Of a stretch of DNA of 64,000 bases, positions 1 to 7,784 are shown piece after piece. The stretch's first letter is position 1, and every line of letters starts with the position of its first letter. The position numbers and the translations under genes were made by a program. Source of the stretch: Pseudorhodoferax sp. Leaf265 (GTDB lineage: Bacteria > Pseudomonadota > Gammaproteobacteria > Burkholderiales > Burkholderiaceae_C); contig NZ_LMMT01000007.1 of assembly GCF_001422365.1 (NCBI RefSeq), forward strand, positions 62,001-126,000. Direction: 5' to 3'. The notes under the pieces were generated by a model. It made no database searches. It worked only from the letters and a program-made list of their open reading frames with translations, and had not been told where the DNA came from.

Positions 1-1091
1 AGCGCCTGCGACAGCGCCACGCTGCGCGCGACCACGCGTGGCACATCGGCAGGCGCGAACTCCGCCTGTGCGATCAGCGGCGGCAGCGAGGTGGCGTTGC
101 CGATGCCGAGCCCGAACAACACGGCGCCGCAGGCCAGGAGCGCCGGGTGCTCTATGCCTGCCCACCACAACAGCAGCGTTCCGGTGGCTTGCACGGCGTA
201 GCTGGTCGCTGCGGCGCGGCGCCGGTCGGCCCACCGCGTCAGCAGCCACGCCATGGCGAAGCGGCCGGCCATGCCGCAACCGGTGGCCAGCCCCATGGTC
301 CAGCCCGCCTGCCGGGTGCCCAGGCCGGCTGCGAGCCATGAGAAGAGCTGGGAGATCAGCCCGATCTGCGCGAAGAGGCCCAGAGCCATGGCTGCGGCCA
401 GTGTCACGAAGCTGCGGTCGCGCCACAGCGTGGTACGTACGGCCACGGCACCGCTGGCGCGGAGCAGCGGCGCCGGCACGGTGGCCGGAACCTGGCCCGC
501 GGGAACGCAGGCAAGTTCCCGGCTGGCGATGGACAACACCACGCTGACCATGGCGAGACCGACCAGCGTGGCCGCCGCAGGAAAGCCAGCGCGGTCGATC
601 AGAAGCACCCACAGCGGCGTGAAGACCATGCCGCCGACGCTGGCGCCGTTGTAGGCCTTGGCCAATGCCAGCGGCCGCGTCGCGGCGAACCAGGGCGAGA
701 CGATCGCATGGATGCCTGCGGCGCCCATCGGCACCCAGCCCGCGCCGGTGCACATGGCCGCCACGAAGAGTTGCCAGGGGGCGGCTGCTGCAGCCCAGCC
801 GAGCACCCCTGCTGCCAGCAGCACGGCCCCAGCCACGGTCGCGGCAGGGATCCCGATGCGCCGGTGGATGGCAGGAAGGCTGGCGGCGACGCCGGCACCG
901 AACAGGAAATGGCAAGTCAGCGCGGCACTGACCAGTGACAGCGGCCAGCCGGTGCGCTCCGGCACCGCATACAGGAAGACCGGCGGCCCGTAGAAGCCCA
1001 CGCCCCAGCCGAACAGCGCCAGCACGAACGCCGCGCGCACGACGGTGCGGCCATGGCAAGGGGGCGAAAGCGGGAAGAGGGTGGGCGGCAT
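1..1091 (-). CDS. MFS transporter, C-terminal end cut by the window edge
   Basis: The reverse strand is open from an ATG at 1091 through position 1 with no stop, so about 363 residues are visible and the C-terminus is missing. The translation is a run of hydrophobic helices: an N-terminal segment (FVLALFGWGVGFYGPPVF), short basic loops such as IHRRIGI, and a central hydrophilic loop with WRDRSF. This is the twelve-helix layout of the major facilitator superfamily, inner-membrane secondary transporters. The loop TRWADRRRAA fits the MFS pattern. The substrate cannot be told from sequence. It diverges from an ArsR-type regulator 133 bp away, which probably controls it. Confidence 0.8.
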   Translation of the reverse strand, partial: MPPTLFPLSPPCHGRTVVRAAFVLALFGWGVGFYGPPVFLYAVPERTGWPLSLVSAALTCHFLFGAGVAASLPAIHRRIGIPAATVAGAVLLAAGVLGWAAAAAPWQLFVAAMCTGAGWVPMGAAGIHAIVSPWFAATRPLALAKAYNGASVGGMVFTPLWVLLIDRAGFPAAATLVGLAMVSVVLSIASRELACVPAGQVPATVPAPLLRASGAVAVRTTLWRDRSFVTLAAAMALGLFAQIGLISQLFSWLAAGLGTRQAGWTMGLATGCGMAGRFAMAWLLTRWADRRRAAATSYAVQATGTLLLWWAGIEHPALLACGAVLFGLGIGNATSLPPLIAQAEFAPADVPRVVARSVALSQA

Positions 1092-1224
1092 GGTGTGGGC
1101 AGCGCGGTAGGCGGGACAGCCCGCGATGTGCTCGATGCTGCGGTACGGGCCAGCCGCGATGCTTCGCTGCGGAACGAAGTGTCCGGCTGGCGCCTTGGGA
1201 TACGCTGGCAGTCGGAGCGACACC

Positions 1225-1944
1225 ATGAACACCAACCAGATTGCCCGGATTGCCTCCCTGCTCGGCGAGCCCGCACGCGCGGCGATGCTGCTGCAGCTGA
1301 TGGATGGCCGCTGGCTCACCGCGACCGAACTGGCCGGGGCCGCCAGCGTCTCGCCGCAAACCGCCAGCCGCCATCTGGCCCAGTTGGTGGCGGCAGGCCT
1401 TTTGCACATGGAACAGCGGGGCCGGCACCGCTACCACCGGCTCGCCTCGGGCGAAGTGGCCAAGGTGCTGGAGAGCCTCATGCAGATCGCGGGCGCGGTG
1501 CCGCTGCAGCGGCCCGTCGTGCCCGGCCCGCGCGAGCCGGCGATGCGCATGGCCCGCATGTGCTATGACCACATCGCCGGCCGCCTCGGGCTGGCCATTG
1601 CCGAACGGCTGCAAGCCGACCAGGCGATCGAATTCGATGGGGAGGCCGGCCTCGTCACCGAGCGGGCCGGGCCGGTGCTGGCACGCTGGGGCCTGTCGCT
1701 GGCATCCAACGAGCCGCCGACGCGGCGTGCCCGGCCGTATTGCCGTCCCTGCCTGGACTGGAGCGAACGCAAGCCCCATCTCGCCGGCCGACTCGGCGCG
1801 ATGATTTGCGCGCACTGCCTGGACCAGGGGTGGCTGAGCCGCAAGGCCGGCAACCGGGCCCTGGCCATCTCGGCGCGTGGTGCAGCCAGCTTGCGCGACC
1901 TGCTAGGCCTGCAGGCCTGGCGGCAGGTGACGGATGAAGCCTGA
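1225..1944 (+). CDS. ArsR-type winged helix-turn-helix transcriptional regulator
   Basis: A 239-residue protein whose first 90 residues form an ArsR-like winged helix-turn-helix (LTATELAGAASVSPQTASRHLAQLVAAGLL is the helix-turn-helix region; RGRHRYHRL is the wing). The C-terminal half carries CRPCLDWSER and CAHCLDQGW, the first of which I associate with this subfamily; whether the cysteines sense anything is unknown. An earlier in-frame ATG exists, but 1225 is preferred because GGAG lies nine bases upstream and the HTH homology begins there. It diverges from the MFS gene, so it is likely its local repressor. A weak inverted repeat (CTTCG-N8-CGAAG, 1162-1179) lies in the shared gap. Its 3' end converges with mmsB, 15 bp away. 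Confidence 0.85.
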   Translation: MNTNQIARIASLLGEPARAAMLLQLMDGRWLTATELAGAASVSPQTASRHLAQLVAAGLLHMEQRGRHRYHRLASGEVAKVLESLMQIAGAVPLQRPVVPGPREPAMRMARMCYDHIAGRLGLAIAERLQADQAIEFDGEAGLVTERAGPVLARWGLSLASNEPPTRRARPYCRPCLDWSERKPHLAGRLGAMICAHCLDQGWLSRKAGNRALAISARGAASLRDLLGLQAWRQVTDEA

Positions 1945-1959
1945 CTGGCGGCCTGAGCT

Positions 1960-2844
1960 TCAGCCCTTTTGCACCATCTTCAACACGCTGGAGAAGTCCA
2001 GCGCGCCATGCCCGGCAAGACTGTGTGCCGCATACAGGTTGCGCGCCAAGCCACCCAAGGGCGTAGAGGCGCGCACGGCAGCGGCGTTCTCCTGCGCCAG
2101 GCCCAGATCCTTGAGCATGAGGTCCGTGCCGAAGCCACCCGCATAGTTCTTGGAGGCGGGCGCGGTCTCCATCACGCCCGGCATGGGGTTGTACTTCTCG
2201 AGCGCCCAGTTGCCGCCCGAGCTGCGGCGCATGATCTCGGACAGCACCTTGGGGTCCAGCCCATTGGCCACGCCCAGCGCCAGCGCCTCGGAGGTGCCGA
2301 TCATGAGGATGCCCAGCAGCATGTTGTTGCAGATCTTGGCAGTCTGGCCGGCACCGGCATCGCCAGCGTGGAAGATGTTGGTGCCCATCTTCTCGAGCAC
2401 GGGGCGCGCGCGCTCCAGGTCTGCCGTGCTGCCGCCGACCATGAAGGTCAGCGTGCCGGCGATGGCGCCGCCGGTGCCGCCCGAGACCGGGGCATCGAGC
2501 ACGGCAATGCCGCGCTTGCGGCCTTCCTCGGCCACCTTGCGCGAGCTCGCGGCCGCGATGGTGCTGCTGTCGATGACCAGCGTGCCGGGCGCGATCCTGG
2601 CGAGCAGTCCGTTGTCGCCAAGGTACAGCGCCTCCACATGCTGGCTGGCCGGCAGCATGCTGACCACGACTTCGGCGCCGTCCAGCATGGCGGCCGCCGT
2701 GGCAGCGATGGCCAGGCCGTCGGCCGCGTACTTCTTGCAAGCCGCTTCCGAAAGGTCGAAGCCGCTGACCTGGTGGCCGGCCTTGTGCAGGTTCATGGCC
2801 ATGGGGCCGCCCATGTTGCCGAGGCCGATGAAGGCGATCTTCAT
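1960..2844 (-). CDS. mmsB: 3-hydroxyisobutyrate dehydrogenase
   Basis: This 294-residue NAD-dependent enzyme oxidises 3-hydroxyisobutyrate to methylmalonate semialdehyde in valine breakdown. The N-terminal Rossmann motif GLGNMG covers residues 7-12, the family signature DAPVSGG is at 117-123, and the catalytic lysine is K170 in GQTAKICNN. The length matches the family. The ATG at 2844 is chosen because the protein then begins MKIAFIGLGNMG; upstream in-frame sequence is shadow of the hydrolase gene. It is the last gene of the four-gene valine operon, 25 bp after the hydrolase gene. The assignment as 3-hydroxyisobutyrate dehydrogenase rather than another beta-hydroxyacid dehydrogenase rests on this context. 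Confidence 0.93.
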   Translation of the reverse strand: MKIAFIGLGNMGGPMAMNLHKAGHQVSGFDLSEAACKKYAADGLAIAATAAAMLDGAEVVVSMLPASQHVEALYLGDNGLLARIAPGTLVIDSSTIAAASSRKVAEEGRKRGIAVLDAPVSGGTGGAIAGTLTFMVGGSTADLERARPVLEKMGTNIFHAGDAGAGQTAKICNNMLLGILMIGTSEALALGVANGLDPKVLSEIMRRSSGGNWALEKYNPMPGVMETAPASKNYAGGFGTDLMLKDLGLAQENAAAVRASTPLGGLARNLYAAHSLAGHGALDFSSVLKMVQKG

Positions 2845-2869
2845 GTGCTTGTCTCCGTAGGTTGAATGT

Positions 2870-3985
2870 CTAGACGAGGCCGACCAGCTCGGGCGCCATC
2901 TCGCCGCGCGGGCGCAGGTGGTCCTCGACGAAGGCCGGCGTGATCTCGGCAAGGCTGGCCGGGCTCCACTTCGGATTGCGGTCTTTGTCGACCAGCACGG
3001 CGCGGATGCCCTCGGCGAAGTCCTTGTGCGCGCAAAAGCCCAGCGAGGCCCAGTACTCCAGCCGGAACACTTCTGCCAGCGACATGCGCGGCACGCGCTG
3101 CCACAGTGCGAAGCTCAGCGCGATGGAGCTCGGCGCGCCCTTCGCGAAGGCCTTGGCCGCACCCTGCAGCCAAGCGTCCTCGCTCTGCAGAGCGTTCAGG
3201 CGTGCGGCGATGTCGAGGAGGTCGTCGCCGGCCATCAGGGCGTTGATGGTGTCGAAGTGCTCGCGCAGCTTGGAAGCCGGCGCTTGCGCACCTTCGCCCG
3301 CAGCGATGAGCAGGCGCGAGAGCAGGGCGCGGTTGGCCGCGGCATCGTTGCCCCAGTCGGCAGCGGCGATGTCGGCCAGCACGTTCGGCTTGCGCTCGTG
3401 CGGCACCAGGTGGTCGGCCTGGCCCACGAACAGCGCGTCGCTGGCGTTGAAGTTGGCGGCCGTGAGCGCCAGGAACAGGCCCGTGCGGCCCGGCATGCGG
3501 CGCAGGAACCAGCTGCCGCCCACGTCGGGGTACAGGCCGATGTGGATCTCGGGCATGGCCAGCCGGCTCTGCGGCGTGACCACGCGGTGCGAGGCGCCGG
3601 CCAAGAGGCCGATGCCGCCGCCCATCACGATGCCGTGGCCCCAGCACAGGAAGGGCTTGGGGAAAGTGTGGATCAGGTAGTCCAGCTCGTACTCTTCGCC
3701 GAAGAAGCGCTCGGCATACTCGTTGCGGGCCGGGCCGCAGTCCAGCAGCGTCTGGTACAGCTGGCGCAGGTCGCCGCCGGCACAGAACGCCTTCTCGCCG
3801 GCCGCGTCGAGCAGCACGCCGACGATGCCGTCGTCCTGGGCCCAGGCCCGCAGCTGCGGTGTGAGCAGCCGCACCATGGCCACCGAGAGCGCGTTCAGCG
3901 AGGCCGACGCGTTGAGCGTGGCCACGCCGAAGCGCTTGCCGTTCTGGGCTTGGATTTCGTTGAAGAGAACCACGGCTTCTGTCAT
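2870..3985 (-). CDS. 3-hydroxyisobutyryl-CoA hydrolase (enoyl-CoA hydratase superfamily)
   Basis: A 371-residue crotonase-fold protein that should release CoA from 3-hydroxyisobutyryl-CoA in valine catabolism. The oxyanion-hole segments are CAGGD (68-72) and GHGIVMGGGIGL (117-128). PEIHIGLYPDVGGS places a glutamate at 146 and an aspartate at 154, matching the catalytic Glu/Asp pair known for HIBCH-type hydrolases. The length, about 100 residues longer than simple enoyl-CoA hydratases, also fits HIBCH. Its ATG overlaps the stop of the acyl-CoA dehydrogenase gene by four bases, which indicates translational coupling. Residual doubt is only whether it also serves as the missing methacrylyl-CoA hydratase, which is unlikely. 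Confidence 0.9.
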   Translation of the reverse strand: MTEAVVLFNEIQAQNGKRFGVATLNASASLNALSVAMVRLLTPQLRAWAQDDGIVGVLLDAAGEKAFCAGGDLRQLYQTLLDCGPARNEYAERFFGEEYELDYLIHTFPKPFLCWGHGIVMGGGIGLLAGASHRVVTPQSRLAMPEIHIGLYPDVGGSWFLRRMPGRTGLFLALTAANFNASDALFVGQADHLVPHERKPNVLADIAAADWGNDAAANRALLSRLLIAAGEGAQAPASKLREHFDTINALMAGDDLLDIAARLNALQSEDAWLQGAAKAFAKGAPSSIALSFALWQRVPRMSLAEVFRLEYWASLGFCAHKDFAEGIRAVLVDKDRNPKWSPASLAEITPAFVEDHLRPRGEMAPELVGLV

Positions 3986-5136
3986 TGGATGTCCACGTCG
4001 CTTTCGAGCAGTTTGCGCGCCACGATCAGGCGCATGATTTCGTTCGTGCCTTCGAGGATCTGGTGCACGCGCGTGTCGCGCACCAGCCGCTCCAGCGGGA
4101 ATTCGCCGAGGTAGCCGTAGCCCCCGTGCAGTTGCAGCGCGTCGTTGCAGACCGCGAAGCCCGCGTCCGTCGCAAAGCGCTTGGCCATTGCGCAATAGGT
4201 GCTGGCGTCGCGGTGGCCGGCGTCAAGCTTGCTGGCGGCCAGGCGCACCATCTGGCGCGCCGCCACGAGTTCGGTCGCCATGTCGGCGAGCTTGAACTGA
4301 AGGGCCTGGAAGCTGGCCAGCGGCTTGCCGAACTGCTGGCGCTCGTGCAGGTAGCGGCGTGCCGCGTCCAGCGCGCCCTGGGCTGCGCCGACCGAGCAGG
4401 TGGCGATGTTGATGCGCCCGCCGTCCAACCCCTTCATGGCGATGCGAAAGCCTTCGCCTTCGGCCCCGAGCAGGTGGTCGGCCGGCACGCGCACGTTGTC
4501 GAAGGCGATGGTGCGCGTGGGCTGGCTGTTCCAGCCCATCTTGTGCTCCTTCTTGCCGTAGGAGACGCCGGGTGCATCGGCCGGCACCGCAAAGGCCGAG
4601 ATGCCGCCCGCGCCGCCGCCGCCCGTGCGCGCCATGAGCACCAGCACGTCGGTGGCGCCAGCCCCCGAGATGAAGGCCTTGCCGCCGTTGATGACGTACT
4701 CGCTGCCTTGCAGCTCGGCGCGCGTCTTGAGGTTGCCGGCGTCCGAGCCCGCGCCGGGTTCCGTCAGGCAGTAGGAGGCGAGCTTGCGGCCGCTGGTGAG
4801 GTCCGCGCCCCAGCGCTCGCAGACGGCGCTCTGGCCCCAACTGCCCAGCATCCAGGTCGCCATGTTGTGGATGGTGATGAAGGCCGTGGTCGATGGGTCC
4901 ACGGCCGCCATCTGCTCGAACACCAGCGTGGCGTCCAGCCGCGGCAGCGCGAGGCCGCCGATGCGCTCTGGCGCGTACAGGCCGCAAAAGCCCAGGTCGC
5001 CGGCCTTGCCGATGGCTTCGCGCGGGAAGGTCTGCTCGCGGTCCCACTGCGCCGCGTGCGGCGCCAGTTCGTGCGTGGCGAATTCCCGGGCCGTGTCGGC
5101 GAAGGCCTGTTGATCTTCCGAAAGCTCGAAGTCCAT
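3982..5136 (-). CDS. Acyl-CoA dehydrogenase, probably isobutyryl-CoA dehydrogenase
   Basis: A 384-residue flavoenzyme with the complete acyl-CoA dehydrogenase fold: all-alpha N-terminal domain, a middle beta domain with YCLTEPGAGSDAGNL and GGKAFISGAGATD, and a C-terminal helical domain with QFGKPLASFQ. The catalytic base is E362 in ILEGTNEIMR, the position used by short-chain and isobutyryl-CoA dehydrogenases. It would convert isobutyryl-CoA to methacrylyl-CoA, passing electrons to ETF. It sits between mmsA (10 bp gap) and the hydrolase gene (4 bp overlap), which supports the isobutyryl assignment. A 2-methylbutyryl-CoA or mixed branched-chain specificity cannot be excluded. Confidence 0.9.
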   Translation of the reverse strand: MDFELSEDQQAFADTAREFATHELAPHAAQWDREQTFPREAIGKAGDLGFCGLYAPERIGGLALPRLDATLVFEQMAAVDPSTTAFITIHNMATWMLGSWGQSAVCERWGADLTSGRKLASYCLTEPGAGSDAGNLKTRAELQGSEYVINGGKAFISGAGATDVLVLMARTGGGGAGGISAFAVPADAPGVSYGKKEHKMGWNSQPTRTIAFDNVRVPADHLLGAEGEGFRIAMKGLDGGRINIATCSVGAAQGALDAARRYLHERQQFGKPLASFQALQFKLADMATELVAARQMVRLAASKLDAGHRDASTYCAMAKRFATDAGFAVCNDALQLHGGYGYLGEFPLERLVRDTRVHQILEGTNEIMRLIVARKLLESDVDIQ

Positions 5137-5146
5137 GGACCCGAAC

Positions 5147-6670
5147 TTACTTCAAGCTGATCGTGGTGTTCACACCCTGCGAGACCGTGGAGTCGTCGAA
5201 CCAGCGCTCGGTGATGGTCTTGGTCTGCGTGTAGAACAGGATGACCTGCTTGCCGTAGGGGCCCAGGTCGCCGAGCTTGGAGGCGCGCGAGCCCGAGAAC
5301 GAAAACAGCGGCACGGGCACCGGGATCGGCACGTTGATGCCGACCTGGCCCACGTCGATGTCTTCCTGGAACCTGCGCGCCGCGGCGCCGGACTGCGTGA
5401 AGATGGCCGTGCCGTTGCCGTTGGGGTTGCTGTTGATGAGTTCGATGGCCTCGTCGATGGTCTCGGCACCGGCCAGGCACAGCACGGGGCCGAAGATCTC
5501 CTGGTCGTAGATGCTCATGCCGGGCTTCACAGCCGAGAACACCGTCGGGCCGACGAAGTTGCCCTTCTCGTAGCCGGGCACCGTGGGCTTGCGGCCGTCC
5601 AGGTCCAGCGTGGCGCCATCGGCCAGGCCGCGCTCGATCAGGCCCGTCACGCGGTCGTAGGCGGCGCAGGAGACCAGCGGGCCCACGTCCACGCCTTTCT
5701 CGGTGCCGGCACCGATCTTGAGCGTTTTGGCCTTCTCGACGATGTCGGGAATCCAGTTGCGCGCCTCGCCGACCAACACGGCCACCGAGACCGCCATGCA
5801 GCGCTGCCCCGCAGCGCCGAAGGCCGCGCCCGCCAGCGCGTTGAGCGTCTGTTCCTTGTTGGCGTCGGGCATCACGATGGCGTGGTTCTTCGCGCCCATC
5901 ATGCATTGCACGCGCTTGCCGGCCAGCGTGGCGCGGTTGTAGACATGGGTGCCGACCTTGGTCGAGCCGACGAAGCTGATGGCCTTGATGTCCTTGTGGT
6001 CGCAGATCGCGTTGACGGCGACCTCGCCGCCATGCACCACGTTCAGCACGCCGGGCGGAATGCCGGCCTCCAGCGCCAGTTCACACAGGCGCATGGTGAC
6101 CATGGGGTCCTGCTCGGACGGCTTGAGCACGAAGGTGTTGCCGGTGGCAATCGCCATCGGGAACATCCACAGCGGGATCATCGCCGGGAAGTTGAATGGC
6201 GTGATGCCCGCGCACACGCCCAGCGGCTGCAGCACGGTGTAGGTGTCGACGCCGCTGGCCACGTTGTTGGCCAGTTCGCCGAGCTGCAGGTTGCCGATGC
6301 TGGCGGCGTGCTCCACCACCTCCAGCCCGCGGAACACATCACCTTCGGCGTCGGGCAGGGTTTTGCCCTGTTCGGCCGTCAGGATCGCGGCCAGCTCGGC
6401 CATGTTCTCGCGGATCAGCTGCTGGTACTTGAGGAAGATGCGCGCGCGTGCGCCGATGGCGGTCTTGCGCCATGTCTTGAACGCGGTCTTGGCGGAGGCG
6501 ACGGCTGCGTCGATCTCCTGCGGCGTGGCGAAGGGCACACGCGCCAGCACTTCCTGGGTGGCAGGGTTGACGATGTCGCGCCACTCGGTGCTGCGCGATT
6601 CGACGAATTTGCCGTCGATGAGCAGCTTGACGGTGGGCACGGCGGGCTCGGACTTGGGAAGGGCGGACAT
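5147..6670 (-). CDS. mmsA: CoA-acylating methylmalonate-semialdehyde dehydrogenase
   Basis: A 507-residue aldehyde dehydrogenase that converts methylmalonate semialdehyde to propionyl-CoA, the last step of valine degradation. The conserved asparagine is N160 in TPFNFP, the NAD-binding stretch is around [10 protein letters not shown] (180-189), and the catalytic cysteine is C291 in GQRCMAVS. The general-base glutamate of ordinary aldehyde dehydrogenases is absent; MGAKNH (258-263) occupies that region, as in CoA-dependent MMSDH enzymes. The start at 6670 gives the usual length; longer in-frame reading would run over the divergent LysR gene. It is first in the operon and diverges from the LysR regulator. 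Confidence 0.95.
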   Translation of the reverse strand: MSALPKSEPAVPTVKLLIDGKFVESRSTEWRDIVNPATQEVLARVPFATPQEIDAAVASAKTAFKTWRKTAIGARARIFLKYQQLIRENMAELAAILTAEQGKTLPDAEGDVFRGLEVVEHAASIGNLQLGELANNVASGVDTYTVLQPLGVCAGITPFNFPAMIPLWMFPMAIATGNTFVLKPSEQDPMVTMRLCELALEAGIPPGVLNVVHGGEVAVNAICDHKDIKAISFVGSTKVGTHVYNRATLAGKRVQCMMGAKNHAIVMPDANKEQTLNALAGAAFGAAGQRCMAVSVAVLVGEARNWIPDIVEKAKTLKIGAGTEKGVDVGPLVSCAAYDRVTGLIERGLADGATLDLDGRKPTVPGYEKGNFVGPTVFSAVKPGMSIYDQEIFGPVLCLAGAETIDEAIELINSNPNGNGTAIFTQSGAAARRFQEDIDVGQVGINVPIPVPVPLFSFSGSRASKLGDLGPYGKQVILFYTQTKTITERWFDDSTVSQGVNTTISLK

Positions 6671-6728
6671 GGGCAGGTCTCCTGGTATCGGTTCGGGTCT
6701 CGGACTGAGAAGCGCCGCCCATGCTACC

Positions 6729-6786
6729 TGTGCAAATTTCCATCGGCAATAGCAAACCAGGCTGTCCGACTCTGCAAATTTGCACA
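6729..6786. promoter_or_regulatory. Putative LysR operator sites between mmsA and the regulator gene
   Basis: The 129 bp divergent gap holds a perfect 12 bp palindrome, TGCAAATTTGCA (6773-6784), and a second copy of its nine-base core, TGCAAATTT, at 6731-6739. The two cores start exactly 42 bp apart, about four helical turns, so a tetrameric LysR protein could bridge them. The palindrome is 16 bp upstream of the regulator's ATG. Binding by the neighbouring LysR protein is inferred from position and symmetry. Confidence 0.5.
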
Positions 6787-6799
6787 ATACTCGCGGGCC

Positions 6800-7690
6800 A
6801 TGGATTGGGACCATCTGCGCTACTTCCTGGAACTGGCGCGCACGCGCAAGCTCAGTGCCGCGGCGCGGCGGCTGGACGTGCAGCACACCACGGTGTCGCG
6901 CCGCATCCGCGCGCTGGAGCAGACCGTGGGCGCGCCGCTGTTCACGCGCTCGGGCGGCGAGTACGTGGTCAGCGAGGCCGGCCGGCGCCTGCTGCCCCAG
7001 GTGGAGACCATGGAGGCCGCCAGCCTCGCGGTGCTCGGCACCGCTGCGGCGCGGGCTGGCGAACTCTCGGGCGTGGTGCGCGTGGGCGCGACAGAGGGCT
7101 TCGGCACCGTGGTGCTGGCGCCCATGCTGGCGCGCTTTGCGCAGGCCCATCCGCAGCTCGTGGTCGACCTGCTGCCGCTGCCGCGCAACGTCAATCTCTC
7201 GCAGCGCGAGGCCGACATCGTGGTCTCGCTGGAGCGGCCGGTGCGCGGCAACGCCGTCGCGGCGCGCCTGTGCGACTACGTGCTGCGGCTGTATGCCTCG
7301 CACGATTACCTGGCACGGCATCCACCTATCCGTGGCCGCGACGACCTGCCGCAGCACAGCTTCATCAGCTACATCGACGACCTCCTGTTCAGCAAGGAGC
7401 TGCGCTACCTGGCCGAGCTGTGCCGGCCACAACGCTACGCGTTGCGCAGCACCAGCGTGCTGGCCCAGCACCAGGCCGTGGCCCAGGGGGCGGGCATCGG
7501 CGTGTTGCCGGCATTCTTGGCCGACGGCGACGCGCGGCTGTGCGCTGTGCTGCCCGAAGAGGCGCAGTTCGTGCGCACCTTCTGGATTTCCATGCCCAAG
7601 GAGAACCGCTCCATCGCACGCATCCAGGCCGTCTGGAGTCTGTTGCGCTCATCTGTGCAAACGGACGAGAGACTACGACCACCGGTCTGA
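6800..7690 (+). CDS. LysR-family transcriptional regulator of the valine-degradation operon
   Basis: A 296-residue LysR-type regulator. Residues 1-60 are the winged helix-turn-helix ([20 protein letters not shown] is the recognition region), followed by a linker helix and a periplasmic-binding-protein-like effector domain with [15 protein letters not shown] near residue 230-245. The frame is open far upstream across mmsA antisense, but the ATG at 6800 is chosen because LysR homology starts exactly there. It diverges from mmsA and shares the palindrome-bearing gap with it, so it probably controls that operon and itself. Pseudomonas uses an AraC-type MmsR for the same pathway, so this regulator type differs from that model. 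The effector is unknown. Confidence 0.88.
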   Translation: MDWDHLRYFLELARTRKLSAAARRLDVQHTTVSRRIRALEQTVGAPLFTRSGGEYVVSEAGRRLLPQVETMEAASLAVLGTAAARAGELSGVVRVGATEGFGTVVLAPMLARFAQAHPQLVVDLLPLPRNVNLSQREADIVVSLERPVRGNAVAARLCDYVLRLYASHDYLARHPPIRGRDDLPQHSFISYIDDLLFSKELRYLAELCRPQRYALRSTSVLAQHQAVAQGAGIGVLPAFLADGDARLCAVLPEEAQFVRTFWISMPKENRSIARIQAVWSLLRSSVQTDERLRPPV

Positions 7691-7784
7691 ATTCGCGACA
7701 GTTTCGTCGTCCCGCCTTGCCAGTGATGCGGGGGAATCAATGTTATTGCGTAATATGCCCTGATTCATTTAGCAGGAGTGAGCA

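Noticed and set aside
5135-7690. An 851-codon open frame on the plus strand across mmsA and into the LysR gene
   Set aside because: Only the last 296 codons are LysR. The rest is the antisense of mmsA, low in complexity and rich in His/Arg/Gly as expected of a GC-rich shadow frame.
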